Origin: an uncultured Prevotellaceae bacterium
GTDB taxonomy: Bacteria > Bacteroidota > Bacteroidia > Bacteroidales > Muribaculaceae
DNA length: 64,000 nucleotides
Direction: 5' to 3'
NCBI GenBank assembly: GCA_900318535.1
Contig: ONKU01000007.1
Coordinates: forward strand, 62,001 to 126,000
Shown: in pieces, positions 51,928-60,751 of the stretch
Numbering within the stretch: position 1 is the stretch's first letter
How the letters are laid out: each line of letters begins with the position of its first letter
Translations under genes and position numbers: made by a program
The notes under the pieces: generated by a model
What the model was told of the DNA's origin: nothing
Databases searched by the model: none
Seen by the model: the letters and a program-made list of their open reading frames with translations, nothing else

Positions 51928-53475
51928 ATGGAAATAGAGAAACGATGTCAGTGGTGCGGGAAACAATTCATAGCACACAAAATGACGACTCTTTACTGCT
52001 CTTCAAGCTGTGTTAACAAGGCTTACAAGGCAAAAAAGAAACAGATGATGAAAGAAGAAGTCGAGCAGGAACAACACTCCAAGTTGCCCATCGTTGAAAG
52101 TCTTGGAGACAAACCATACCTAAACCCAATGGAAGCTGCAAAGCTTCTGGGTGTGGGAAAAACAACCATATATAGGTATATGGCTCAGGGGCAATTCAAG
52201 GTTCTTAGACTACCGGCCAAGACCCTCGTAAGAAGAATTGATTTGGAGGCCATGTTTGACAATGCCCCCGCATATGTCAAGCGGAACAACCACAGGCATA
52301 AGATCGAGCACGATAGCTATACAATGAAGGAGATTTGTGAGAAATATCAAGTGACCCGAAAAGTGGCCATGCGACGGATTGAGCAGTTCGACATCCCAAA
52401 GATATACGAGGGACGCAATGTGTCCTTCTTAAAAACTGCCGTTGACAGGTACTTTTCCGAACTCATCGAGGACTTTGATAAGGAGAATTACTACACCATC
52501 CAACAGGTTATGGAGAAGTTCAACATGTCCTACTCTGCCGTCATTTCTTTTGCCAAACGGCATAAGTTACCAAGGGTCACCAGGCGGAGGGAAGTGTTCT
52601 ATTCCAAACCCCATATCGACAGCCTGAAAGGTATTGGTGAAGCTATTGATCCTCTCTACTACACTTTCAAGGAGGTGATGAAGAAGTACGGATTCACAAA
52701 AGATCAAGTAAGCCATTATCTCCATACCTATCATATAGACCGCTTCAAACGAGGTACTTTTACAATGATTAACCGGAAGGAGTTTGACAAGACAATCAAG
52801 GAACGCATGCATGGATTCACAAGCATCTCTGAACTCAACGCAAAGATTGAAGAAGCAAAGGAAGACCGAACAAGAACAGAGCAAATCACACTTCATTCTG
52901 GTAGCATTGAAATCATACCAAGTGTGGAATCAGAGAATGATGCAGATGGGTACGAAGGCTATATTAGTGCCGAGGAGATTGCTGCACGATACAAACAAAG
53001 TAAAAAGTGGGTTGGCTTCCTACTGCGTCAGAAAAAAATACCGAGGGTGCAGGTAGCAGGAATCCTGCTCTACGATGAGACAGCGGTTGACGATGTATTC
53101 AGCAGATACTCGTCACCAGACTCTATCACAGAATGGTACACCACAGATGATATAGAAAAGATGTACAACATGACACCTGTGGCCAGACGCAGCTTTACTC
53201 ATCGTCACAATATCCCTACAAAAAAGGAGTATGGCATCACGTATTACTCCAAGCTCCATGTTGACTTTGCACGTAATCCAGGGCTCCAATATGCCGAAGA
53301 CTACTACATGGTCGAGCAGATTATGGCCAAGTATCATGTTGACAGGGAGACTGTGTATGGTATTGTCAGATACAAAAAAATCCCGAGCGTCAAAGACGGC
53401 CAGTTCAGAGTGTATCTTAAATCCGCCATCGATAAGTACTTTTCCGATAAACAAGAGAAGGACAATAAGAAATAA
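51928..53475 (+). CDS. Zinc-ribbon protein with seven tandem helix-turn-helix repeats
   Basis: The 515-residue protein has an N-terminal zinc-binding motif with C7, C10, C24 and C28. Seven excisionase/MerR-like helix-turn-helix units then start near residues 64, 131, 189, 245, 345, 404 and 460, each opening Y-[TLIM]-x(3)-[EI] and containing a short turn and a lysine/arginine recognition region: YLNPMEAAKLLGVGKTTIYR, YTMKEICEKYQVTRKVAMRR, YTIQQVMEKFNMSYSAVISF and so on. A linker of about 50 residues separates units four and five. It lies between the predicted attL and the integrase gene, so it is probably an element-specific DNA architectural or directionality protein. Confidence 0.88.
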   Translation: MEIEKRCQWCGKQFIAHKMTTLYCSSSCVNKAYKAKKKQMMKEEVEQEQHSKLPIVESLGDKPYLNPMEAAKLLGVGKTTIYRYMAQGQFKVLRLPAKTLVRRIDLEAMFDNAPAYVKRNNHRHKIEHDSYTMKEICEKYQVTRKVAMRRIEQFDIPKIYEGRNVSFLKTAVDRYFSELIEDFDKENYYTIQQVMEKFNMSYSAVISFAKRHKLPRVTRRREVFYSKPHIDSLKGIGEAIDPLYYTFKEVMKKYGFTKDQVSHYLHTYHIDRFKRGTFTMINRKEFDKTIKERMHGFTSISELNAKIEEAKEDRTRTEQITLHSGSIEIIPSVESENDADGYEGYISAEEIAARYKQSKKWVGFLLRQKKIPRVQVAGILLYDETAVDDVFSRYSSPDSITEWYTTDDIEKMYNMTPVARRSFTHRHNIPTKKEYGITYYSKLHVDFARNPGLQYAEDYYMVEQIMAKYHVDRETVYGIVRYKKIPSVKDGQFRVYLKSAIDKYFSDKQEKDNKK

Positions 53476-53577
53476 TAAGCTCAGACTTATCCCAGCATTA
53501 TTTTCAATTATAATCCGCTGATTGCCATCAGCATAAAATAAGTCAAGACATTTGCAAACTAATAAAACAATAAAGAC

Positions 53578-54747
53578 ATGCAGTACTGCAAGACAATCAC
53601 ACTTCGGAAACGCATCCTCAAATGCGGGATGATTTCCCTCTATCTGGACTATTATCCAGGCTATCGTGACATCATTTCTATGAAGACCATCCGTCGTGAA
53701 TCACTTGGTATTTACATTTATCCCAAGCCTCAAAACAAGCGTGAGAAGGACTTCAATAAGGTAATGATTGAAAAAGCTGAAGCCATCCGTTGCAGGCGTT
53801 TTGAGTCCATCGTGAACGAACGTTATGACATTTTTGACAAAAAAAGATTCAACGGCGACTTCCTTGCCTACTTCTATCAGATGCTTCAAAACAAAGACCC
53901 CAAGTGGAGGTTTGTCTATGAACACTTCTCATACTTTGTTGGCGGCAAGTGCCGCTGCGAAGAAATCGACGTTGATCTGTGCAACAAGTTCCGCGAATAC
54001 CTTCTGACAGCAAAGAACATGCGCAACGGCAGACCGATGGCCATCAACTCAGTCGCTGGCTATTGGTCAACATTCCGTGGCTTCCTGAATATTGCTTACC
54101 GTGACAAGATGATCCGAACTAACCCCAATGACTTCTTGGACAAAATCAAGACCATTCCTGTTGACAAGCAGAGTCTGTCAATGGAAGAGCTTCGCAGGCT
54201 TTACCGTACTCCATGTGACATCGACGTACTGAAAAAGGCATCAATTTTCGCTTGCTTAACAGGTATGCGCCGAAGTGACATCATCAATCTCAGATGGGAA
54301 AACATCAAGGAATACGCCGACGGCAACAAGTATGTCGAGTTCTATGCACAAAAGACTAAAACACGTAACCTTATCCCCATCACCATGGGAGCATACGAAC
54401 TCATCTCTGAGGGACGAAAATCCTTATATGGGCCCGTATTTGACGGGTTTGAGATAGACATGGCACGGAAACCGCTGAAAACCTGGCTTGCTAAGGCTTG
54501 TATCAGAAAGCGGATAACATTCCACTCATTCCGGCATACTTTCGCATCGCTTCAAGTGGAACTTGGCACGGATCTCTACACTGTCCAGCAGCTCCTGGCA
54601 CACAAGAGTGTCACAACCACACAAATCTATGCTTGTCATGCCGACCCAAAGAGACGGGAAGCTGCCGAAAGGATATCATCCATGCTTCTCGGTGATGATG
54701 GTAAAAAAATAACGGCTCAAACCAAGAAAACGAAGAATTGTGGCTAA
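53578..54747 (+). CDS. Tyrosine site-specific integrase
   Basis: The 389-residue protein has an N-terminal arm-binding and SAM-like core-binding region (about 1-190). The catalytic domain shows R231 in CLTGMRRSDI, K259, H316 and R319 in FHSFRHTFAS, H342 in LLAHKS, and the nucleophile Y351 in TTTQIYACH. All catalytic positions are present, so it should be active. It resembles integrases of Bacteroides mobilizable transposons. It lies about 1.9 kb from the predicted attL, with the multi-HTH gene between. An 18-base palindrome follows just after the stop. Confidence 0.95.
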   Translation: MQYCKTITLRKRILKCGMISLYLDYYPGYRDIISMKTIRRESLGIYIYPKPQNKREKDFNKVMIEKAEAIRCRRFESIVNERYDIFDKKRFNGDFLAYFYQMLQNKDPKWRFVYEHFSYFVGGKCRCEEIDVDLCNKFREYLLTAKNMRNGRPMAINSVAGYWSTFRGFLNIAYRDKMIRTNPNDFLDKIKTIPVDKQSLSMEELRRLYRTPCDIDVLKKASIFACLTGMRRSDIINLRWENIKEYADGNKYVEFYAQKTKTRNLIPITMGAYELISEGRKSLYGPVFDGFEIDMARKPLKTWLAKACIRKRITFHSFRHTFASLQVELGTDLYTVQQLLAHKSVTTTQIYACHADPKRREAAERISSMLLGDDGKKITAQTKKTKNCG

Positions 54748-54759
54748 AGATTGCGAAAT

Positions 54760-54777
54760 GCCTCAATATATTGAGGC
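54760..54777. promoter_or_regulatory. 18-base perfect palindrome after the integrase gene
   Basis: GCCTCAATATATTGAGGC. No T run follows, so a terminator is unlikely; it looks like an operator. Related CTCAA/TTGAG halves occur at the element promoters near 54865, 59476 and 59630. Confidence 0.6.
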
Positions 54778-54853
54778 GACGCAGAAATATGCCAATTAAC
54801 CACAAAATCCATAATTATGATGGATTGATTGCTGTTATTAGTGGATAATTCCG

Positions 54854-54868
54854 TAACTTTGCGCTCAA
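54854..54868 (+). promoter_or_regulatory. Element promoter (-7 box plus CTCAA motif) for the gene at 54889
   Basis: TAACTTTGCGCTCAA; TAACTTTG is the -7 box. An ATTG lies 22 bases upstream. The same 15 bases occur at the divergent promoter at 59476-59490. Confidence 0.6.
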
Positions 54869-54888
54869 ATTATTGATATTTCATTAAT

Positions 54889-55644
54889 ATGAAGAGCAAA
54901 AAGGTTACGGAACTTTTCTTTTTGGTTGTAGGCTGTATTGCAATGGGTTCATATATAGCAATGCTTTTCGAATGGATTGATTGTGCCGACTGGTTCATAC
55001 TTCCCTCAAAGTTCATCAGCGGACAGTATGAGCAAGCAAAAGCCTTCACACCCATCTTATATATTACCCTGGCGCTGCTGGTTCTTATCAGGATGACATT
55101 CATCAGTTATGCAATGGGCAAGACGGTAGTTGTTATCCCTCATAGTAAGCAGCAGTTGCGTCTTGTCACTGGATCAAAAAACGATTTAATGACAGAAGAG
55201 CCGGAGAAAGATAAGACTGAGGTCATCAGAGAACGCCATCAGCAGCAGCTCATACAACGTAAGCGTCAAATTATGACATGTGTTTTGGATTACGTGGAGC
55301 TCACACTGGCCCCCTACATGAAGACCTCTGACCTCCATGTTTTTTGTAACAACATCAAAAATTGGGAGACCTCAAAGGACATTGAACCTTCGCCGTCCAT
55401 AACCAACGGGCAACTTTCAACATTGGACCTCAGACATTTAGCCTGGAACATCGGAGAACGTTTCAAGTGGAATGGTGAGCAGCGGGCCATATTTATCAAG
55501 CGGTCGTTCCCCAATGAGTTCAGAGATCTTGAAATCAAATCAATCCGGCAAAACCTGCGACAACATGGAACTTGCATCATCCCGATAGACATCCCGGACA
55601 AAGGCTGTTTCAAGTTTCATACCCCATCCGCCAGCTTGCCATAA
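54889..55644 (+). CDS. Unrecognised membrane-anchored protein of the mobile element
   Basis: The 251-residue protein has two N-terminal helices (about 8-27 and 50-72) and a soluble C-terminal part of about 170 residues that is rich in Lys, Gln and Arg, with segments VLDYVELTLAPYMKTSDLHV and RHLAWNIGERFKWNGEQRAI. I know similar two-helix proteins only as hypothetical genes next to integrases in Bacteroides mobile elements. It has its own promoter with the CTCAA motif. The cytoplasmic C-terminal part may bind a partner, but no catalytic motif is visible. Confidence 0.75.
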   Translation: MKSKKVTELFFLVVGCIAMGSYIAMLFEWIDCADWFILPSKFISGQYEQAKAFTPILYITLALLVLIRMTFISYAMGKTVVVIPHSKQQLRLVTGSKNDLMTEEPEKDKTEVIRERHQQQLIQRKRQIMTCVLDYVELTLAPYMKTSDLHVFCNNIKNWETSKDIEPSPSITNGQLSTLDLRHLAWNIGERFKWNGEQRAIFIKRSFPNEFRDLEIKSIRQNLRQHGTCIIPIDIPDKGCFKFHTPSASLP

Positions 55645-55763
55645 AACATTTACCTGCTTGTTACAACTTATTCTGACTTATTCCAAACTTAACTTTTGAT
55701 GACATCATCCAGCATTGAATCAGTCTGTTACTTTGCCCTCGGAATCATAATAATTTCGACAAT

Positions 55764-56150
55764 ATGCAAGAACAGATTACATTCAACGACCTTCCCATGA
55801 TGGTCTCACAGGTGCTCAGCAAAATGGAGCGGCTTGAACGTGTAATTGAAACCATCAGAGAACGGATAGACGGCAATTCCACATCTTCAGCCGAACATAT
55901 TCCAATGACTATTGACGAGGCATGTGACTTCCTGAAGATGAAGAAATCAACAATGTACTATCACGTAGAACGTGGCAACATCACAGTCACCAAACGAGGG
56001 AAAAACTTCATTTTTTTCAAAGATGAACTTGTGCATTGGCTTGAAGGCGGCAGGAAAAACCAGAAAAGCAGCATGAATACAGACGAAGAGAATGACATGC
56101 GCCTGGCTTCATTTAGACGAAAACCCAAAGGATTCTATCCAAGAAGATGA
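55764..56150 (+). CDS. Excisionase-like helix-turn-helix protein
   Basis: The 128-residue protein has a coiled-coil start (VLSKMERLERVIETIRERID) and then a MerR/excisionase HTH_17 domain at about 49-97 (MTIDEACDFLKMKKSTMYYH, ITVTKRGKNFIFFKDELVHW). The tail is basic. Small proteins of this type direct excision by tyrosine integrases or regulate it. It is the second HTH protein near the integrase and its domain is similar to single units of the seven-repeat protein at 51928. The next 560 bases hold no credible gene. Confidence 0.85.
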   Translation: MQEQITFNDLPMMVSQVLSKMERLERVIETIRERIDGNSTSSAEHIPMTIDEACDFLKMKKSTMYYHVERGNITVTKRGKNFIFFKDELVHWLEGGRKNQKSSMNTDEENDMRLASFRRKPKGFYPRR

Positions 56151-56512
56151 CTCATCCCCACCCAAGATGCGCCCATGCCAAATTTCTGTGTCTTTCTACT
56201 TGCCAGCCATTGGCATCGCTTTTGTCCATCACGTCTCGGCCTTTCGTGCAAGCATGAAAGCCTTCGCAGTATTGGACAATGACCAGTGAGAGTCGCCGAG
56301 AAACTCTGTGATGTATGTACTGGAGAATGCAAGTCTGACAACAGACATGCCTTCTCTTTTCCGTACATATAACACGGAGTTTCTTTTTCGACGACACTCA
56401 CAGGTCACCACCATGCAATGGCCTGGCAGGCAGATTCATTGTTGGCATGGACTGCATCACCACCCTCATTCATCTGAAATATAATAGCTTCATATGAGAT
56501 TGCTTTATTTTC

Positions 56513-56613
56513 TTGTAGCGATGTAGCGAAGCACAAACAACCCCATTGTTCTTTTTAAATATCAGCGACTTACGCTTCGCTACATGGTTTATTTTAGGTT
56601 TTGTTTCGCTACA
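56513..56613. other. Control region with four TGTAGCGA copies in mixed orientation
   Basis: TGTAGCGA occurs at about 56514 and at 56522 (TGTAGCGAAGC), and inverted at 56574-56584 (GCTTCGCTACA) and 56604-56613 (TTTCGCTACA). The outer 11-base arms are perfect inverted repeats around an A/T-rich 41-base centre. It lies in a 560-base gene-free gap between the excisionase-like and topoisomerase genes. Iteron-like spacing would suit a replication or accessory binding site; function is open. Confidence 0.5.
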
Positions 56614-56618
56614 AAAAA

Positions 56619-56647
56619 CAGGGGCGGCCTGCCAAAGGTGACCCCTG
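56619..56647. terminator. Probable terminator beyond the topoisomerase gene
   Basis: CAGGGG and CCCCTG enclose a 17-base loop and are flanked by T runs on both strands. The stem is short. Confidence 0.5.
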
Positions 56648-56712
56648 CATTTTTTTATTAAAAACTAGTCGTATGAAATGAAAAAAGTTAGTTGGTGTTT
56701 GTATTGCTGCGG

Positions 56713-58830
56713 TTATTTGAACTCATTACACTTTGGACAGAACCAGTATGATTGCTTCTTCTTTTTGCTGAACACGCTTATCAGCGGCAGACCGCATATC
56801 GGGCAAAGCTTGATGACAGGCTTCATCCGCAGGTCCGCATAGAAGATTGGTTTCAGAGTGGTCGGATGTACACAAGAATTCTCCTGACAGATCCAGAAGT
56901 GCTTCTTGGTCTTCGGGGAATACTTGCGTACAAGCGTTTTACGATGGCATACAGGACATTCCCTATTGGGAACCTCCTGGCCTTCAGCTGCTTTGATTGT
57001 CAATGACATACGAGGAGAGGTCTCTTCTGCGAACTTAATGTTTTCGCGAACCATCCTCTCGGTCTGCTCCATAAAGTCACCTAACCCCATCTTGCCATCG
57101 GCAATGGCCGAGAGATTATACTCCATTTCTGCCGTGAGGTCAGGCTTGGTCAATGATTCGTGAATGTTCTCGATCATTGCCACGCCGAAGTCAGTCGGAA
57201 CGAGTTCCTTACCCTTTTTCTGAATACAGGGAAACGAATGAGACTTTCCTGACGATATGGCGAGCAAGTCAGCAATGATGCTATCACGAGTTGCCGGCGT
57301 TCCAATGCCTTTGCACTCCTTCAGTTTCTCTCTGTTAGGATTGTCCGGGTTGACAAAACGCCAGATATTGGTCATCGCTGCCAGCAGCGAGCCTTCCGTA
57401 AAACGCTTAGGGGGAGTGGTCTTCTTATCCTCTATAATATATACAGGTATAGGGAACTCATCGCCAACCACAAGGTTTGGAATGTCTTTGACTTCATCCT
57501 CCTTGTCATCCGACTTAGCAACACTACGCCATCCTGGACTGACAACCGCCTTGCCAGTTCCTGCGAACATACATCCTTGTGCCTCTATTTCGTATCTGAT
57601 GGCGTTGTATTTACAAGGGGGAAAGAACTGGATGATGTACCGCATGGCTATCATTTCATAGATCTTGCGCTCCCATTCGTCCAAGTTTTTTGGGACAACG
57701 CCAGTAGGTATCAGCGCATGATGTGCGCTGACCTTGTTGTCATTGAAGCAGCGACTCTTTATTGTGGAGTCGGCATGGAGTGCAGCCTCCATGCCATAAT
57801 CGCCAAGGGATTTCAAAATTCGGACACCATCCTGGTGTTGACTTGATGGGATGTAATTACAGTCAGAACGTGGATAGCTCACGAACTTCTTTTCATACAA
57901 GGACTGTACCCTTGCAAGCACACTCGACGGAGACATGCCATAACGCTTATTGGCTTCCACCTGCAAAGTATCGATGGAGTAAGGCAATGGCGAACTTTCA
58001 GTCTGGCTATGCCTCTCGCAGTGGGTGACCCTTGCGGTTTTATTTTTGATTTCTTCCTTGATCCGCTCCAGATATTTCCGGTCAATGATACGCCCTTCGC
58101 AGTCAGTCGGAGCATCCGCTGTCGATGTCAATGTTGCCGTGAAGGGGATGCCGCCCTTTGAGAGGTTAGCCTTCAATTCATAGTAGTTGATGGAATGGAA
58201 ATCTTTTATCTCCTTTTCCCGATTGACCACCAAAGCAAGCGTGGGTGTCTTCACACGCCCTACACGCCAGACACAACCATTACCGCCTGTCCGGGCACTG
58301 ATCGTATATGCCCTCGACAGATTGATGCCTACTAACCAGTCTGCCCGTTCACGCGCCATGCCTGCATGGTACAATGAACGAAACCGTTCATTCGGCACGA
58401 TATTGTCAAACGCCCGTTTCATACTGTCGCTGTCTTTGGCATTGATGAGAATGCGCCGTGCATCCCCCTTATAGCCTACATATTCCAATATTTCGTCAAT
58501 CAGCAACTGCCCCTCACGGTCAGGGTCACCGCCATTGACTACGACATCGGCCTTCTTCAAAACAGTGCGGATATACTCAAATTGTCCCTTGGCTGTTGGC
58601 GAGGGGAGTTTCTTCCATTCTGTCGGGAATATGGGATATTTCTTAAAATCAGCATATTCCTTACCGTAGGCCTCAGGCATAGCCGTCATCAAGATGTGGC
58701 CAAACGCCCATGTCACGATGACATCATCTTTCTGGTAGCAGTGCTTGCTCCTACAAGCGGCATAATCAGTCCACAAGTAAGACGCTATAGCTGTGGCGAT
58801 GTCCGGCTTTTCTGCAATATAAACTGTCAT
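56713..58830 (-). CDS. Type IA DNA topoisomerase (topoisomerase III-like)
   Basis: The 705-residue enzyme has an N-terminal TOPRIM domain (YIAEKPDIATAIASYL, then GGDPDREGQLLIDEI with the metal-binding DPDRE at 102-106). The active-site Tyr is Y319 in FVSYPRSDCNYIPS, and a conserved GIGTPATRDSII segment follows. Two C-terminal zinc-ribbon-like Cys pairs (CPVCHRKT and CPICGLPL with later partners) close the protein. TopB-like enzymes on Bacteroides mobile elements relax or decatenate single-stranded DNA during transfer or excision. It starts 11 bases after the stop of the recombinase-like gene, with which it is co-transcribed. Confidence 0.93.
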   Translation of the reverse strand: MTVYIAEKPDIATAIASYLWTDYAACRSKHCYQKDDVIVTWAFGHILMTAMPEAYGKEYADFKKYPIFPTEWKKLPSPTAKGQFEYIRTVLKKADVVVNGGDPDREGQLLIDEILEYVGYKGDARRILINAKDSDSMKRAFDNIVPNERFRSLYHAGMARERADWLVGINLSRAYTISARTGGNGCVWRVGRVKTPTLALVVNREKEIKDFHSINYYELKANLSKGGIPFTATLTSTADAPTDCEGRIIDRKYLERIKEEIKNKTARVTHCERHSQTESSPLPYSIDTLQVEANKRYGMSPSSVLARVQSLYEKKFVSYPRSDCNYIPSSQHQDGVRILKSLGDYGMEAALHADSTIKSRCFNDNKVSAHHALIPTGVVPKNLDEWERKIYEMIAMRYIIQFFPPCKYNAIRYEIEAQGCMFAGTGKAVVSPGWRSVAKSDDKEDEVKDIPNLVVGDEFPIPVYIIEDKKTTPPKRFTEGSLLAAMTNIWRFVNPDNPNREKLKECKGIGTPATRDSIIADLLAISSGKSHSFPCIQKKGKELVPTDFGVAMIENIHESLTKPDLTAEMEYNLSAIADGKMGLGDFMEQTERMVRENIKFAEETSPRMSLTIKAAEGQEVPNRECPVCHRKTLVRKYSPKTKKHFWICQENSCVHPTTLKPIFYADLRMKPVIKLCPICGLPLISVFSKKKKQSYWFCPKCNEFK

Positions 58831-58841
58831 AACGATTATGT

Positions 58842-59453
58842 TTACAGGTTCCTTTGAATGATATTTGGTGACTGGTGTCTTGTGCGGACCATCGTTGGGT
58901 ATTCCAGCTCCACATTGTACATGTGGAGAATCCTGTAGATGTTGCTCTTCCCGTGATAGCCCGTCCTTGACATGATTTCCTTGATGCTGTAACCCGCATT
59001 GTACATATTGATGACCATGCGGTATTTCTTCAGTTTCTTCTCCTGGTGCTTATCTGCAATGAGTTCCGCCTCAAAGTCATCAAAACCTTCATCACGCTTG
59101 TCTGTACGCACATTGACAATGGCAGAGAGCACATTCCTGGTGCTGCCATTTGGGAACAACTCATCGGAGGTGTCCAAACCATCGAACAAAGAAATAATCC
59201 GAATGTGCCGACTTAGGCAGTATTTCAGGAAAAACACCAGATCCGTGTGATTCTTGAAGGCATTGTCAAATGACAGAAGCACCGCTGCGTCGCCTTCATT
59301 GAGTTTGCCGAGAAAGCACTTCCATTCAAGACGATCATTGTCATCCTTGTCCTCAATATGGATAGGGGAACATTGAAGCTGTTTCATCTTTGAAACCCCC
59401 ACTTCAATATTATCAACATATTGAGCATTATTTATATAGCCGATGCAACTCAT
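58842..59453 (-). CDS. Serine-recombinase-like protein lacking the catalytic serine
   Basis: The 203-residue protein looks like a resolvase/invertase N-domain (1-130) plus C-terminal HTH (about 138-185, KYRMVINMYNAGYSIKEIMS). The start CIGYINNAQ aligns with IGYARVST: position 10, the nucleophile serine, is Ala, and position 8, normally Arg, is Asn. The DRLxR helix reads DNAFK (63-67), so two more catalytic arginines are changed. The fold markers LNEGDAAVLLSFDNA and SLFDGLDTSDE remain. It is therefore probably a DNA-binding regulator or architectural protein, not a recombinase. It is the first gene of the recombinase-topoisomerase operon. Confidence 0.8.
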   Translation of the reverse strand: MSCIGYINNAQYVDNIEVGVSKMKQLQCSPIHIEDKDDNDRLEWKCFLGKLNEGDAAVLLSFDNAFKNHTDLVFFLKYCLSRHIRIISLFDGLDTSDELFPNGSTRNVLSAIVNVRTDKRDEGFDDFEAELIADKHQEKKLKKYRMVINMYNAGYSIKEIMSRTGYHGKSNIYRILHMYNVELEYPTMVRTRHQSPNIIQRNL

Positions 59454-59475
59454 GTTGTACCTATTGCTGCAAATA

Positions 59476-59490
59476 TTGAGCGCAAAGTTA
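59476..59490 (-). promoter_or_regulatory. Promoter of the recombinase-like / topoisomerase operon
   Basis: On the minus strand TAACTTTGCGCTCAA, identical to 54854-54868. The -7 box is 59483-59490, about 30 bases before the ATG. CTCAA sits at the likely transcription start. Confidence 0.65.
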
Positions 59491-59624
59491 TATTATAATT
59501 ATTTAATAGACACTTTATTTGTCAACTTTAACACTTTGTTTTGCAATCAAATAAGCAAATTGGTTCTGTTTGGTTCTATTTCTCAATAAAATGATACCAA
59601 TAATTAAAATATTAGGAAATAATA

Positions 59625-59655
59625 CCAATATATTGAGCAAAACACAGTAGTTTTG
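59625..59655 (+). promoter_or_regulatory. Promoter region of the lipoprotein gene with an operator-like palindrome
   Basis: CCAATATATTGAGC (59625-59638) resembles the 18-base palindrome at 54760 and covers the expected -33 position. The -7 box TAGTTTTG is 59648-59655, 38 bases before the ATG. Confidence 0.5.
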
Positions 59656-59692
59656 CATCCTGTAAATCAACCCAAACATTTTTTATAAGGAT

Positions 59693-60739
59693 ATGATCAC
59701 ATTTAACACGTTCAAAAACTCAAAACATTTGACATTAAAACTATGTTCATTATGCCTGACGGTTTTCCTGTTTTCATCATGCTCCAGTGATGACAAACTT
59801 GATTTCAGATCTTCAAATGATGCGTTAAGAGCATATCAGGATTATCTGAGTTCTGTCAAAGAAACAAAGACCTGCAACACTTCATCATTCTGTAAAGAAA
59901 TCAAGGTATGGAAGGAGATCTCAGATACCGTTTACCACTTTCTGATGAAGGATTCCACATTCATTAAAGACTTACATTGTGCAAATGACTATGCATCAAT
60001 CCACGACTCCATTCGTTTTGAGTTTCTCAGACTGACTGAGACATGGCGGTACTCATACGAGGATGTTCTGCAAATCAAGGAGCAGACATCCATATTCCAT
60101 GAGGACAATGAGCTGCACGAGGCCGTTATTGAAGCGCAGCCTTTCTTTGTCGCATTAGACAGTGTCCCTGTCTTTGTAGCCAACAAGAAAGATATTCTTT
60201 CTCAATATCGTAGCCTACTGAAGCACACCATACAATCCGGCATCCATGACAAGGCTGCCATGCTTGACTTCATCGGCAAGGAGGATATTTTGTTCCGCTC
60301 ATTCCTGATTCACATCTATGAGATGGATAACGAGCCGTTATCTGACATCACACAAGAAACGGAACGGATTTGCCGGAACATCTTTATTGCTGCGAAAAAC
60401 GGAGAGATTGCTGCACGTGACGCCATGGTCTATATGTCTATGCGGACGGTCAGACGGCTTTTGCAAAACTCCACCGCCTGCATATCGGACATCAACAATC
60501 AGAAGACAATGAGCAAGGCTCAGGGAAATGCCTATCTATGGATGATTATTCAGCCGTTCATCAGCATTGACCAGTTTTCGATCGCCACACTCACGCCACA
60601 GGAACATAGTCATTTCAACTACATCATCGCACAACTGCCGAAGTCGGTCAAGTTTGCCGAGACATTCGGCATTGACCAACGTGCCTTAAACTATCTCCTT
60701 CCTCAACAACTCTTGAAAATGTATGTATTAACACTCTAA
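59693..60739 (+). CDS. Putative surface lipoprotein of the mobile element
   Basis: The 348-residue protein has a lipoprotein signal: a hydrophobic stretch at 13-27 and lipobox LFSSC at 26-30, so C30 would be lipidated. The next residues are SSDDK; acidic residues just after the Cys are the known lipoprotein export signal of Bacteroidetes, which suggests display on the outer surface. The mature part is helical with many charged residues and no named domain (AYQDYLSSVKETKTCNTSSF, LLKHTIQSGIHDKAAMLDFI). A surface or entry-exclusion role is a guess. It heads a run of five co-directional genes leading to the relaxase. Confidence 0.75.
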   Translation: MITFNTFKNSKHLTLKLCSLCLTVFLFSSCSSDDKLDFRSSNDALRAYQDYLSSVKETKTCNTSSFCKEIKVWKEISDTVYHFLMKDSTFIKDLHCANDYASIHDSIRFEFLRLTETWRYSYEDVLQIKEQTSIFHEDNELHEAVIEAQPFFVALDSVPVFVANKKDILSQYRSLLKHTIQSGIHDKAAMLDFIGKEDILFRSFLIHIYEMDNEPLSDITQETERICRNIFIAAKNGEIAARDAMVYMSMRTVRRLLQNSTACISDINNQKTMSKAQGNAYLWMIIQPFISIDQFSIATLTPQEHSHFNYIIAQLPKSVKFAETFGIDQRALNYLLPQQLLKMYVLTL

Positions 60740-60751
60740 ATATTCAAGGAT

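Noticed and set aside
56152-56420. Small minus-strand frames of 61-88 codons after the excisionase-like gene
   Set aside because: Three overlapping frames with unlikely composition and no promoter or conserved pattern; none is better than chance.
59983-60190. Short minus-strand frame inside the lipoprotein gene
   Set aside because: Shadow frame without support.
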